From: Xylocopa sonorina
Taxonomy: Eukaryota > Arthropoda > Insecta > Hymenoptera > Apidae
DNA length: 64,000 nt
Reading direction: 5' to 3'
Assembly (NCBI RefSeq): GCF_050948175.1
Contig: NW_027490257.1
Coordinates: forward strand, 310,001-374,000
In this document: piece after piece, positions 1 through 13,295 of the stretch
Numbering within the stretch: position 1 is the first letter of the stretch
How the letters are laid out: every line of letters begins with the position of its first letter
Notes under the pieces: model-generated
What the model saw: only the letters and a program-made list of their open reading frames with translations
What the model was told of the DNA's origin: nothing
Database searches by the model: none
Translations under genes and position numbers: made by a program

Positions 1-32
1 TGCTACGATACGTAGACATCTGCAAACGCTAT

Positions 33-46
33 TTCCTTGCAAGGAA
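33..46. other. 14-bp perfect palindrome of the monomer (reference copy)
   Basis: TTCCTTGCAAGGAA equals its own reverse complement. In most monomers the arms TTCCT and AGGAA are kept while the centre varies: TTGC, AGCG, AGCA. Weaker forms such as CTTGCAAAGAA and CTAGCAAAGAAG break one arm. It recurs about every 174 bp through the window. A binding-site or cruciform role is possible but not shown. Confidence 0.85.
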
Positions 47-139
47 GTGACGCATTTACATTCATTTGAATCGTAGACGAGGAATACATAACACTTCGCA
101 AATCATATTATACCTTACCATGAAACATAGAAATGAGAT

Positions 140-149
140 GCGATATCGC
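140..149. other. 10-bp perfect palindrome of the A monomer (reference copy)
   Basis: GCGATATCGC is self-complementary and present in most A, C, D and E monomers. In B monomers the matching stretch reads GAGATGCAATATCTC (for example 657-671), which loses this palindrome but forms a different dyad, GAGAT + GCAAT + ATCTC. Confidence 0.85.
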
Positions 150-3100
150 GTTTTAAGAATCATAAAAACTCTATTGCTACGATACGTAGACATCTGCAAA
201 CGCTATTTCCTTGCAAGGAAGTGTCGCATTTACATTCATTTGAATCGTAGACGAGGAATACATAACATTTCGCAAATCATATTATACCTTACCATGAAAC
301 ATAGAAATGAGATGCGATATCGCGTTTTAAGAATCATGAGAACTCTATTGCTACGATACGTAGACATCTGCAAACGCTATTTCCTTGCAAGGAAGTGTCG
401 CATTTACATTCATTTGATGTGTATACGAGGAATACATACCACTTCGCAAATCATATTATATCTTACCATGAAACATAGAAATGAGATGCAATATCGCGTT
501 TTAAGAAGCATTAGAACTCTATTGCTACGATACGTAGACATCTGCAAACGCTATTTCCTTGCAAGGAAGTGTCGTATTTACATTCATTTGAATCGTAGAC
601 GAGGAATACATAACACTTCGCAATGAATATTATATCTTATCATGAAACATAGATATGAGATGCAATATCTCGTTTTAAGAAGCATTTAAACTCTATTGCT
701 TCGATACGCGGACATCCGCAAACGCTATTTCCTTGCAAGAAAGTGTCGCATTTACATTCATTTGATGTGTAGACGGGGAATACATAACACTTCGCAAATC
801 ATATTATATCTCACCATGAAACATAGAAAGGAGATGCGATATCGCGTTTTAAGAAGCATTAGAACTCTATTGCTACGATAGGTGGACACCTGCAAACGCT
901 ATTTCCTTGCAAGGAAGTGTCGCGTTTACATTCATTTGAAGTGTAGAGGAGGAATGCTTAACACTTCGCAATGAATATTATACCTTATCATGAAACATAG
1001 ATATGAGATGCAATATCTCGTTTTAAGAGGCATTTGAACTCTATTGCTTCGATACGTAGTCATCTGCAAACGCTATTTCCTTGCAAAGAAGTGTCGCATT
1101 TACATTCATTTGAAGTGTAGACGAGGAATACATAACACTCCGCAAATCATATTACATCTTACCATTAAACATAGAAATGAGATGTGATGTCGCGTTTTAA
1201 GAATCATAAGAACTCTATTGCAACGATACGTAGACATCTGCAAACGCTATTTCCTTGCAAAGAAGTGTCGCATTTACATTCATTTGAAGTGTAGACGAGG
1301 AATGCATGACACTTCGCAAATCATATAATATCTTACCATGAAACATAGAAATGAGATGCGATATCGCGTTTTAAGAATCATAAGAACTCTATTGCTACGA
1401 TACGTAGACATCTGCAAACGCTATTTCCTTGCAAGGAAATGTCCCATTTACATTCATTTGATGTGTAGACGAGGAATACATAACACTTCGCAAATCATAT
1501 TATATCTTACCATGAAACATAGAAATGAGATGCGATATCGCGTTTTAAGAAGCATTAGAACTCTATTGCTACGATACGTAGACATCTGCAAACGCTATTT
1601 CCTTGCAAGGAAGTGACGCATTTACATTCATTTAAATCGTAGACGAGGAATGCATAACACTTCGCAAATCATATTATACCTTACCATGAAACATAGAAAT
1701 GAGATGCGATATCGCGTTTTAAGAATCATAAGAAATCTATTGCTACGATACGTAGACATCTGCAAACGCTATTTCCTTGCAAGGAAGTGTCGCATTTACA
1801 TTCATTTGAATCGTAGACGAGGAATACATAACATTTCGCAAATCATGTTATATCTTACCATGAAACATAGAAATGAGATGCGATATCGCGCTTTAAGAAT
1901 CATAAGAACTCTATTGCTACGATACGTAGACATCTGCAAACGCTATTTCATTGCAAGGAAGTGTCGCATTTACATTCATTTGAAGTGTAACCGAGGAATA
2001 CATAACACTCCGCAAATCATATTATATCTTACCATGAAACATAGAAATGTGATGCGATATCGCGTTTTAAGAATCATAAGAACTCTATTGCTACGATACG
2101 TAGACATCTGCAAACGCTATTTCCTTGCAAGGAAGTGTCGCATTTACATTCATTTGAAGTGTAGACGAGGAATAAATAACACTTCGCAAATCATATTATA
2201 TCTTACCATGAAACATAGAAATGAGATGCGATATCGCGCTTTAAGAATCATAAGAACTCTATTGCTACGATACGTAGACATCTGCAAACGCTATTTCATT
2301 GCAAGGAAGTGTCGCATTTACATTCATTTGAAGTGTAGTCGAGGAATACATAACACTCCGCAAATCATATTATACCTTACCATGAAACATAGTAATGAGA
2401 TGCGATATCGAGTTTTAAGAATCATAAGAACCCTATTGCTACGATACGTAGACATCTGCAAACGCTATTTCCTTGCAAGGAAGTGTCGCATTTACATTCA
2501 TTTGAAGTGTAGACGAGGAATACAAAACACTTCGCAAATCATATTATATCTTACCGTGGAACATAGAAATGTGATGCGATATCGCGTTTTAAGAATCATA
2601 AGAACTCTATTGCTACGATACGTAGACATCTGCAAACGCTATTTCCTTGCAAGGAAGTGTCGCATTTACATTCATTTGAAGTGTAGACGAGGAATAAATA
2701 ACACTTCGCAAATCATATTATATCTTACCATGAAACATAGAAATGAGATGCGATATCGCGCTTTAAGAATCATAAGAACTCTATTGCTACGATACGTAGA
2801 CATCTGCAAACGCTATTTCATTGCAAGGAAGTGTCGCATTTACATTCATTTGAAGTGTAGTCGAGGAATACATAACACTCCGCAAATCATATTATACCTT
2901 ACCATGAAACATAGTAATGAGATGCGATATCGAGTTTTAAGAATCATAAGAACTCTATTGCTACGATACGTAGACATCTGCAAACGCTATTTCCTTGCAA
3001 GGAAGTGTCGCATTTACATTCATTTGAAGTGTAGTCGAGGAATACATAACACTCCGCAAATCATATTATATCTTACCATGAAACATGGAAATGTGATGCG

Positions 3101-6100
3101 ATATCGCGTTTTAAGAATCATAAGAACTCTATTGCTACGATACGTAGACATCTGCAAACGCTATTTCCTAGCGAGGAAGTGTCGCATTCACATTCATTTG
3201 AAGTGTAGACGAGGAATAAATAACACTTCGCAAATCATATTATATCTTACCATGAAACATAGAAATAAGATGCGATATCGCGTCTTAAGAAGCATTAGAA
3301 CTCTATTGCTACGATACGTAGACATCTGCAAACGCTATTTCCTTGCAAGGATGTGACGCATTTACATTCATTAGAATCGTAGACGAGGAATGCATAACAC
3401 TTCGCAATGATTATTATATGTTATCATGAAACATAGATATGAGATGCAATATCTCGTTTTAAGAAGCATTTGAAATCTATTGCTTCGATACGTAGACATC
3501 TGCAAACGCTATTGCCTTGCAAGGAAGTGTCGCATTTACATTCATTTGAAGTGTAGACGAGGAATACAAAACACTTCGCAAATCATATTATATCTTACCA
3601 TGGAACATAGAAATGAGATGCGATATCGCGTTTTAAGAAGCATTAGAACTCTATTGCTACGATACGTAGACATCTGCAAACGCTACTTCCTAGCGAGGAA
3701 GTGTCGCATTCACATTCATTTGAAGTGTAGACGAGGAATACATGATACTTCGCAAATCATATTATATCTTACCATGAAACATAGAAATGAGATGCGATAT
3801 CGCGTTTTAAGAAGCATTAGAACTCTATTGCTACGATACGTAGACATCTGCAAACGCTATTTCCTAGCAAAGAAGTGTCGCATTTACATTCATTTGAAGT
3901 GTAGGCGAGGAATACATAACACATAGCAAATCATATTATATCTTACCATGAAACATAGAAATGAGATGCGATATCGCGTTTTAAGAAGCATTAGAACTCT
4001 ATTGCTACGATACGTAGACATCTGCAAACGCTATTTCCTAGCGAGGAAGTGTCGCATATACATTCATTTGAAGTGTAGACGAGGAATACATAACACTACG
4101 CAAATCATATTATATCTTACCATGAAACATAGAAATGAGATGCAATATAGCGTTTTAAGAATCATAAGAACTCTATTGCAACGATACGTAGACATCTGCA
4201 AACGCTATTTCCTTGCAAAGAAGTGTCGCATTTACATTCATTTGAAGTGTAGACGAGGAATACATAACACTTCGCAAATCATATTATACCTTACCATGAA
4301 ACATAGAAATGAGATGCGATATCGCGTTTTAAGAAGCATTAGAACTCTACTGCTACGATACTCAGACATCTGCAAACGCTATTTCCTAGCGAGGAAGTGT
4401 CACATTCACATTCATTTGAAGTGTAGACGAGGAATACATAACAATTCGCAAATCATATTATATCTTACCATGAAACATAGAAATGAGATGCGATATCGCG
4501 TTTTAAGGAGCATTAGAACTCTATTGCTACGATACGTAGACATCTGCAAACACTATTTCCTTGCAAGGACGTGTCGCATTTACATTCATTTTAATCGTAG
4601 ACGAAGAATGCATAACACTTCGCAATGAATATTATATGTTATCATGAAACATAGATATGAGATGCAATATCTCGTTTTAAGAAGCATTTGAACTCTATTG
4701 CTTCGATACGTAGACATCTGCAAACGCTATTTCCTTGCAAGAAAGTGTCGCATTTACATTCATTTGATGTGTAGACGAGGAATACATAACACTTCGCAAA
4801 TCATATTATATCTTACCATGAAACATAGAAATGAGATGCGATATCGCGTTTTAAGAAGCATTAGAACTCTACTGCTACGATACGCAGATATCTGCAAACG
4901 CTATTTCCTAGCGAGGAAGTGTCGCATTCACATTCATTTGAAGTGTAGACGAGGAATACATAACACTTCGCAAATCATATTATATCTTACCATGAAAACA
5001 TAGAAATAAGATGCGATATCGCGTCTTAAGAAGCATTAGAACTCTATTGCTACGATACGTAGACATCTGCAAACGCTATTTCCTTGCAAGGAAGTGACGC
5101 ATTTACATTCATTTGAATCGTAGACGAGGAATGCATAACACTTCGCAAATCATATTATACCTTACCATGAAACATAGAAATGAGATGTGATATCGCGTTT
5201 TAAGAATCATAAGAACTCTATTGCTACGATATGTAGACATCTGCAAACGCTATTTCCTTGCAAGGAAGTGTCGCATTTATATTCATTTGATGTGTATACG
5301 AGGAATACATATCACTACGCAAATCATATTATATCTTACCATGAAACATAGAAATGAGGTGCGATATCGCGTTTTAAGAAGCATCAGAAATCCATTGCAA
5401 CGATACGTAGACATCTGCAAGCGCTATTTCCTAGCGAGGAAGTGTCCGCATTCACATTCATTTGAAGTGTAGACGAGGAATACATAACACTCCGCAAATC
5501 ATATTATATCTTACCATGAAACATAGAAATGTGATGCGATATCGCGTTTTAAGAATCATAAGAACTCTATTGCTACGATACGTAGACATCTGCAAACGCT
5601 ATTTCCTTGCAAGGAAGTGTCGCATTTACATTCATTTGAATCGTAGACGAGGAATACATAACACTTCGCAATGAATATTATATCTTATCATGAAACATAG
5701 ATATGAGATGCAATATCTCGTTTTAAGAAGCATTTGAACTCTATTGCTTCGATACGCGGGACATCCGCAAACGCTATTTCCTTGCAAGAAAGTGTCGCAT
5801 TTACATTCATTTGATGTGTAGACGGGGAATACATAACACTTCGCAAATCATATTATATCTCACCATGAAACATAGAAATGAGATGCGATATCGCGTTTTA
5901 AGAAGCATTAGAACTCTACTGCTACGATACGCAGACATCTGCAAACGCTATTTCCTAGCGAGGAAGTGTCGCATTCACATTCATTTGAAGTGTAGACGAG
6001 GAATACATAACACTCCGCAAATCATATTATATCTTACCATGAAACATAGAAATGTGATGCGATATCGCGTTTTAAGAAGCATTAGAACTCTATTGCTACG

Positions 6101-7049
6101 ATACGTAGACATCTGCAAACGCTATTTCCTAGCGAGGAAGTGTCGCATTCACATTCATTTGAAGTGTAGACGAGAAATACATAACACTTCGCATATCATA
6201 TTATACCTTACCATGAAACGTAGAAATGAGATGCCATATCGCGCTTTAAGAATCATGAGAACTCTATTGCTACGATACGTAGACATCTGCAAACGCTATT
6301 TCATTGCAAGGAAGTGTCGCATTTACATTCATTTGAAGTGTAGTCGAGGAATACATAACACTCCGCAAATCATATTATACCTTACCATGAAACATAGTAA
6401 TGAGATGCGATATCGAGTTTTAAGAATCATAAGAACTCTATTGCTACGATACGTAGACATCTGCAAACGCTATTTCCTTGCAAGGAAGTGTCGCATTTAC
6501 ATTCATTTGAAGTGTAGTCGAGGAATACATAACACTCCGCAAATCATATTATATATTACCATGAAACATGGAAATGTGATGCGATATCGCGTTTTAAGAA
6601 TCATAAGAACTCTATTGCTACGATACGTAGACATCTGCAAACGCTATTTCCTTGCAAGGAAGTGTCGCATTTACATTCATTTAAAGTGTAGACGAGGAAT
6701 AAATAACACTTCGCAAATCATATTATATCTTACCATGAAACATAGAAATGAGATGCGATATCGCGCTTTAAGAATCACGAGAACTCTATTGCTACGATAC
6801 GTAGACATCTGCAAACGCTATTTCATTGCAAGGAAGTGTCGCATTTACATTCATTTGAAGTGTAGTCGAGGAATACATAACAATCCGCAAATCATATTAT
6901 ACCTTACCATGAAACATAGTAATGAGATGCGATATCGAGTTTTAAGAATCATAAGAACTCTATTGCTACGATACGTAGACATCTGCAAACGCTATTTCCT
7001 TGCAAGGAAGTGTCGCATTTACATTCATTTGAAGTGTAGACGAGGAATA

Positions 7050-7745
7050 CAAAACACTTCGCAAATCATATTATATCTTACCATGGAACATAGAAATGAG
7101 ATGCGATATCGCGTTTTAAGAAGCATTAGAACTCTATTGCTACGATACGTAGACATCTGCAAACGCTATTTCCTAGCGAGGAAGTGTCGCATTCACATTC
7201 ATTTGAAGTGTAGACGAGGAATACATAACACTTCGCAAATCATATTATATCTCACCATGAAACATAGAAATGAGATGCGATATCGCGTTTTAAGAAGCAT
7301 TAGAACTCTACTGCTACGATACGCAGACATCTGCAAACGCTATTTCCTTGCAAGGAAGTGTCGCATTTACATTCATTTGAAGTGTAGACGAGGAATACAA
7401 AACACTTCGCAAATCATATTATATCTTACCATGGAACATAGAAATGAGATGCGATATCGCGTTTTAAGAAGCATTAGAACTCTATTGCTACGATACGTAG
7501 ACATCTGCAAACGCTATTTCCTAGCGAGGAAGTGTCGCATTCACATTCATTTGAAGTGTAGACGAGGAATACATAACACTTCGCAAATCATATTATATCT
7601 CACCATGAAACATAGAAATGAGATGCGATATCGCGTTTTAAGAAGCATTAGAACTCTACTGCTACGATACGCAGACATCTGCAAACGCTATTTCCTAGCG
7701 AGGAAGTGTCGCATTCACATTCATTTGAAGTGTAGACGAGGAATA
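7050..7745 (+). repeat. 348-bp dimer unit in tandem
   Basis: The marker CCATGGAACATAG occurs near 7081 and again 348 bp later near 7429. Each is followed by the same pair of monomers: the first ends CTAGCGAGGAAG with TTCACATT, and the second carries CTACTGCTACGATACGCAG. The two dimers differ at the palindrome that closes the unit: CTTGCAAGG ends the first and CTAGCGAGG the second. This is a local two-monomer higher-order repeat in two copies. Confidence 0.75.
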
Positions 7746-8590
7746 CATAACACTTCGCAAACCATATTATATCTTACCATGAAACATAGAAATGAGGTGC
7801 GATATCGGGTTTAAGAAGTATTAGAACTCTATTGCTACGATACGTAGACATCTGCAAACGCTATTTCCTTGCAAGGACGTATCGCATTTACATTCATTTG
7901 AATCGTAGACGAGGAATGCATAACACTTCGCAATGAATATTATATGTTATCATGAAACATAGATATGAGATGCAATATCTCGTTTTAAGAAGCATTTGAA
8001 CTCTATTGCTTCGATACGTAGACATCTGCAAACGCTATTTCCTTGCAAGGAAGTGTCGCATTTACATTCATTTGAAGTGTAGACGAGGAATACAAAACAC
8101 TTCGCAAATCATATTATATCTTACCATGGAACATATAAATGAGATGCGATATCGCGTTCTAAGAAGCAACAGAACACTACTGCTACGATAGGTAGACATT
8201 TGCAAACGCTATTTCCTTGCAAGGAAGTGTCGCATTTTCATTCATTTGAAGTGTAGACGAGGAATACATGATACTTCGCAAATCATATTATATCTTACCA
8301 TGAAACATAGAAATGAGATGCGATATCGCGTTTTAAGAAGCATTAGAACACTATTGCTACGATAGGTAGACATTTGCAAAAGCTATTTCCTAGCAAAGAA
8401 GTGTCGCATTTACATTCATTTGAAGTGTAGGCGAGGAATACATAACACATAGCAAATCATATTATATCTTACCATGAAACATAGAAATGAGATGCGATAT
8501 CGCGTTTTAAGAAGCATTAGAACTCTATTGCTACGATACGTAGACATCTGCAAACGCTATTTCCTAGCGAGGAAGTGTCGCATTTACATT
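7700..8590 (+). repeat. Block copy Q1 (about 0.9 kb)
   Basis: This matches about 10480-11374, at an offset of 2783 bp left of a 1-base deletion near 7807 and 2784 bp right of it. Shared rare features are GCAAACCATATT, GTTCTAAGAAGCAACAGAAC, GCATTTTCATTCATTTG, CATTTGCAAAAGC and AACACATAGCAAATC in the same order. The copies part after the CTAGCGAGGAAGTGTCGCAT near 8582. Confidence 0.75.
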
Positions 8591-10479
8591 CATTTGAAGT
8601 GTAGCCGAGGAATACATAACACTCCGCAAATCATATTATATCTTACCATGAAACATAGAAATGTGATGCGATATCGCGTTTTAAGAATCATAACAACTCT
8701 ATTGCTACGATACGTAGACATCTGCAAACGCTATTTCCTTGCAAGGAAGTGTCGCATTTACATTCATTTGAAGTGTAGACGAGGAATAAATAACACTTCG
8801 CAAATCATATTATATCTTACCATGAAACATAGAAATGAGATGCGATATCGCGCTTTAAGAATCATAAGAACTCTATTGCTAGGATACGTAGACATCTGCA
8901 AACGCTACTTCATTGCAAGGAAGTGTCGCATTTACATTCATTTGAAGTGTAGGCGAGGAATACATAACACATAGCAAATCATATTATATCTTACCATGAA
9001 ACATAGAAATGAGATGCGATATCGCGTTTTAAGAAGCATTAGAACTCTATTGCTACGATACGTAGACATCTGCAAACGCTATTTCCTTGCAAGGAAGTGT
9101 CGCATTTACATTCATTTGCAGTGTAGTCGAGGAATACATAACACTCCGCAAATCATATTATATCTTACCATGAAACATGGAAATGTGATGCGATATCGCG
9201 TTTTAAGAATCATAAGAACTCTATTGCTACGATACGTAGACATCTGCAAACGCTATTTCCTTGCAAGGAAGTGTCGCATTTACATTCATTTGAAGTGTAG
9301 ACGAGGAATACAAAACTCTTCGCAAATCATATTATATCTTACCATGGAACATAGAAATGAGATGCGATATCGCGTTTTAAGAAGCATTAGAACTCTATTG
9401 CTACGATACGTAGACATCTGCAAACGCTATTTCCTAGCGAGGAAGTGTCGCATTCACATTCATTTGAAGTGTAGACGAGGAATACAAAACACTTCGCAAA
9501 TCATATTATATCTTACCATGAAACATAGAAATAAGATGCGATATCGCGTCTTAAGAAGCATTAGAACTCTATTGCTACGATACGTAGACATCTGCAAACG
9601 CTATTTCCTTGCAAGGAAGTGACGCATTTACATTCATTTGAATCGTAGACGAGGAATGCATAACACTTCGCAAATCATATTATACCTTACCATGAAACAT
9701 AGAAATGAGATGTGATATCGCGTTTTAAGAATCATAAGAACTCTATTGCTACGATACGTAGACATCTGCAAACGCTATTTCCTTGCAAGGAAGTGTCGCA
9801 TTTATATTCATTTGATGTGTATACGAGGAATACATAACACTACGCAAATCATATTATATCTTACCATGAAACATAGAAATGAGGTGCGATATCGCGTTTT
9901 AAGAAGCATCAGAAATCCATTGCAACGATACGTAGACATCTGCAAGCGCTATTTCCTAGCGAGGAAGTGTCGCATTCACATTCATTTGAAGTGTAGACGA
10001 GGAATACATAACACTCCGCAAATCATATTATATCTTACCATGAAACATAGAAATGTGATGCGATATCGCGTTTTAAGAATCATAAGAACTCTATTGCTAC
10101 GATACGTAGACATCTGCAAACGCTATTTCCTTGCAAGGAAGTGCCGCATTTACATTCATTTGAATCGTAGACGAGGAATACATAACACTTCGCAATGAAT
10201 ATTATATCTTATCATGAAACATAGATATGAGATGCAATATCTCGTTTTAAGAAGCATTTGAACTCTATTGCTTCGATACGCGGACATCCGCAAACGCTAT
10301 TTCCTTGCGAGAAAGTGTCGCATTTACATTCATTTGATGTGTAGACGGGGAATACATAACACTTCGCAAATCATATTATATCTCACCATGAAACATAGAA
10401 ATGAGATGCGATATCGCGTTTTAAGAAGCATTAGAACTCTACTGCTACGATACGCAGACATCTGCAAACGCTATTTCCT

Positions 10480-11374
10480 AGCGAGGAAGTGTCGCGTTCA
10501 CATTCATTTGAAGTGTAGACGAGGAATACATAACACTTCGCAAACCATATTATATCTTACCATGAAACATAGAAATGAGGTGCGATATCGCGTTTTAAGA
10601 AGTATTAGAACTCTATTGCTACGATACGTAGACTTCTGCAAACGCTATTTCCTTGCAAGGACGTGTCGCATTTACATTCATTTGAATCGTAGACGAGGAA
10701 TGCATAACACTTCGCAATGAATATTATATGTTATCATGAAACATAGATATGAGATGCAATATCTCGTTTTAAGAAGCATTTGAACTCTATTGCTTCGATA
10801 CGTAGACATCTGCAAACGCTATTTCCTTGCAAGGAAGTGTCGCATTTACATTCATTTGAATTGTAGACGAGGAATACAAAACACTTCGCAAATCATATTA
10901 TATCTTACCATGGAACATAGAAATGAGATGCGATATCGCGTTCTAAGAAGCAACAGAACACTACTGCTACGATAGGTAGACATTTGCAAACGCTATTTCC
11001 TTGCAAGGAAGTGTCGCATTTTCATTCATTTGAAGTGTAGACGAGGAATACATGATACTTCGCAAATCATATTATATCTTACCATGAAAAATAGAAATGA
11101 GATGCGATATCGCGTTTTAAGAAGCATTAGAACACTATTGCTACGATAGGTAGACATTTGCAAAAGCTATTTCCTAGCAAAGAAGTGTCGCATTTACATT
11201 CATTTGAAGTGTAGGCGAGGAATACATAACACATAGCAAATCATATTATATCTTACCATGAAACATAGAAATGAGATGCGATATCGCGTTTTAAGAAGCA
11301 TTAGAACTCTATTGCTACGATACGTAGACATCTGCAAACGCTATTTCCTAGCGAGGAAGTGTCGCATATACATT
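10480..11374 (+). repeat. Block copy Q2 (about 0.9 kb)
   Basis: This is the partner of 7700-8590, with the same rare-variant order. Differences include GTAGACTTCTGC near 10630, TTGAATTGTAGACG near 10857 and ATGAAAAATAG near 11084. It also keeps the base that is missing near 7807 in the partner. Confidence 0.75.
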
Positions 11375-12059
11375 CATTTGAAGTGTAGACGAGGAATACA
11401 TAACACTACGCAAATCATATTATATCTTACCATGAAACATAGAAATGTGATGCGATATCGCGTTTTAAGAATCATAAGGACTCTATTGCTACGATACGTA
11501 GACATCTGCAAACGCTATTTCCTTGCAAGGAAGTGTCGCATTTACATTCATTTGAATCGTAGACGAGGAATACATAACACTTCGCAATGAATATTATATC
11601 CTATCATGAAACATAGATATGAGATGCAATATCTCGTTTTAAGAAGCATTTGAACTCTATTGCTTCGATACGCGGACATCCGCAAACGCTATTTCCTTGC
11701 AAGAAAGTGTCGCATTTACATTCATTTGATGTGTAGACGGGGAATACATAACACTTCGCAAATCATATTATATCTCACCATGAAACATAGAAATGAGATG
11801 CGATATCGCGTTTTAAGAAGCATTAGAACTCTACTGCTACGATACGCAGACATCTGCAAACGCTATTTCCTAGCGAGGAAGTGTCGCATTCACATTCATT
11901 TGAAGTGTAGACTAGGAATACATAACACTTCGCAAACCATATTATATCTTACCATGAAACATAGAAATGAGGTGCGATATCGCGTTTTAAGAAGTATTAG
12001 AACTCTATTGCTACGATACGTAGACATCTGCAAACGCTATTTCCTTGCAAGGACGTGTC

Positions 12060-13295
12060 GCATTCACATTCATTTGATGTGTTGACGAGGAATCCATAAC
12101 ACTTCGCAAATCATATTATATCTTACCATTAAACATAGAAATGAGATGCGATATCGCGTTTTAAGAATCATAAGAACTCTATTGCTACGATACGTAGACA
12201 TCTGCAAACGCTATTTCCTTGCAAGGAAGTGTCGCATTTACATTCATTTGATGTGTAGACGAGGAATACATAACACTTCGCAAATCATATTATATCTTAC
12301 CATGAAACATAGAAATGAGATGCGATATCGCGTTTTAGGAAGCATCAGAAATCCATTGCAACGATACGTAGACATCTGCAAACGCTATTTCCTAGCGAGG
12401 AAGTGTCGCATTCACATTCATTTGAAGTGTAGACGAGGAATACATAACACTCCGCAAATCATATTATATCTTACCATGAAACATAGAAATGTGATGCGAT
12501 ATCGCGTTTTAAGAATCATAAGAACTCTATTGCTACGATACGTTGACATCTGCAGACGCTATTTCCTAGCAAGGAAGTGTCGCATTTACATTCATTTGAA
12601 GTGTAGACGAGGAATACATAACACTTCGCAAATCATATTATATCTTACCATGAAACATAGAAATGAGATGCGATATCGCGTTTTAAGAAGCATCAGAAAT
12701 CCATTGCTACGATACGTAGACATCTGCAAACGCTATTTCCTTGCAAGAAAGTATCGCATTTACATTCATTTGAAGTGTAGACGAGGAATACATAACACTT
12801 CGCAAATCATATTATACCTTACCATGAAACATAGAAATGAGATGCGATATCGCGTTTTAAGAAGCATTAGAACTCTACTGCTACGATACTCAGACATCTG
12901 CAAACGCTATTTCCTAGCGAGGAAGTGTCACATTCACATTCATTTGAAGTGTAGACGAGGAATACATAACAATTCGCAAATCATGTTATATCTTACCATG
13001 AAACATAGAAATGAGATGCGATATCGCGTTTTAAGAAGCATCAGAAATCCATTGCTACGATACGTAGACATCTGCAAACGCTATTTCCCTGCAAGAAAGT
13101 GTCGCATTTACATTCATTTGATGTGTAGACGAGGAATGCATGACACTTCGCAAATCATATAATATCTTACAATGAAACATAGATATGAGATGCGATATCG
13201 CGTTTTAAGAATCATAAGAACTCTATTGCTACGATACGTAGACATCTGCAAACGCTATTTCCTTGCAAGGAAGTGTCGCATTTACATTCATTTGA
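12060..13295 (+). repeat. Block copy P1 (about 1.24 kb, seven monomers)
   Basis: This block matches 14322-15551 at an offset of 2262 bp, which becomes 2256 bp after six single-base deletions in the second copy. Both start with the rare GTGTTGACGAGGAATCCATA and share GTTTTAGGAAGC, CGTTGACATCTGCAGACGC, CTACGATACTCAGAC and GCATGACACTTCGC in the same order. The match ends near CATTCATTTGA at 13292, after which this copy reads AGTGTAGTCGAGG and the other TGTGTAGACGAGG. Confidence 0.85.

Larger units (their letters stand above)
1..174 (+). repeat. Reference A-type satellite monomer
   Basis: This first copy serves as the coordinate reference for monomer offsets. In order it contains CTACG-ATA-CGTAG (3-15), ACATCTGCAAACGC (17-30), the palindrome TTCCTTGCAAGGAA (33-46), CGCATTTACATTCATTTG (51-68), a segment TCGTAGACGAGG or GTGTAGACGAGG (71-82), AACACTTCGCAAATC (90-104), CTTACCATGAAACATAG (114-130), GAGATGCGATATCGCG (135-150) with the GCGATATCGC dyad, and TTTTAAGA (151-158). 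The junction with the next copy is CTCTAT|TGCTAC. Most A copies differ from one another at only a few positions, the main alternatives being AGCATTAGAACTC versus ATCATAAGAACTC, TTTACATT versus TTCACATT, and CTTGCAAGG versus CTAGCGAGG. The choice of start is arbitrary. Confidence 0.9.

Noticed and set aside
33..46. Heat-shock element or STAT-like site in TTCC...GGAA
   Set aside because: The TTC and GAA blocks are 8 bp apart (TTC-CTTGCAAG-GAA), not in the 2-bp alternation of a heat-shock element and wider than usual STAT spacing. No further support.
5811..7814. 667-codon plus-strand open frame (with 601- and 568-codon ones at 15428-17233 and 1650-3356) as repeat-protein genes
   Set aside because: The frame is a by-product of a stop-free monomer of 3 x 58 bp. 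It begins and ends at random monomer variants, lacks a unique start, end, promoter or non-repeat part, and is broken in most other copies.
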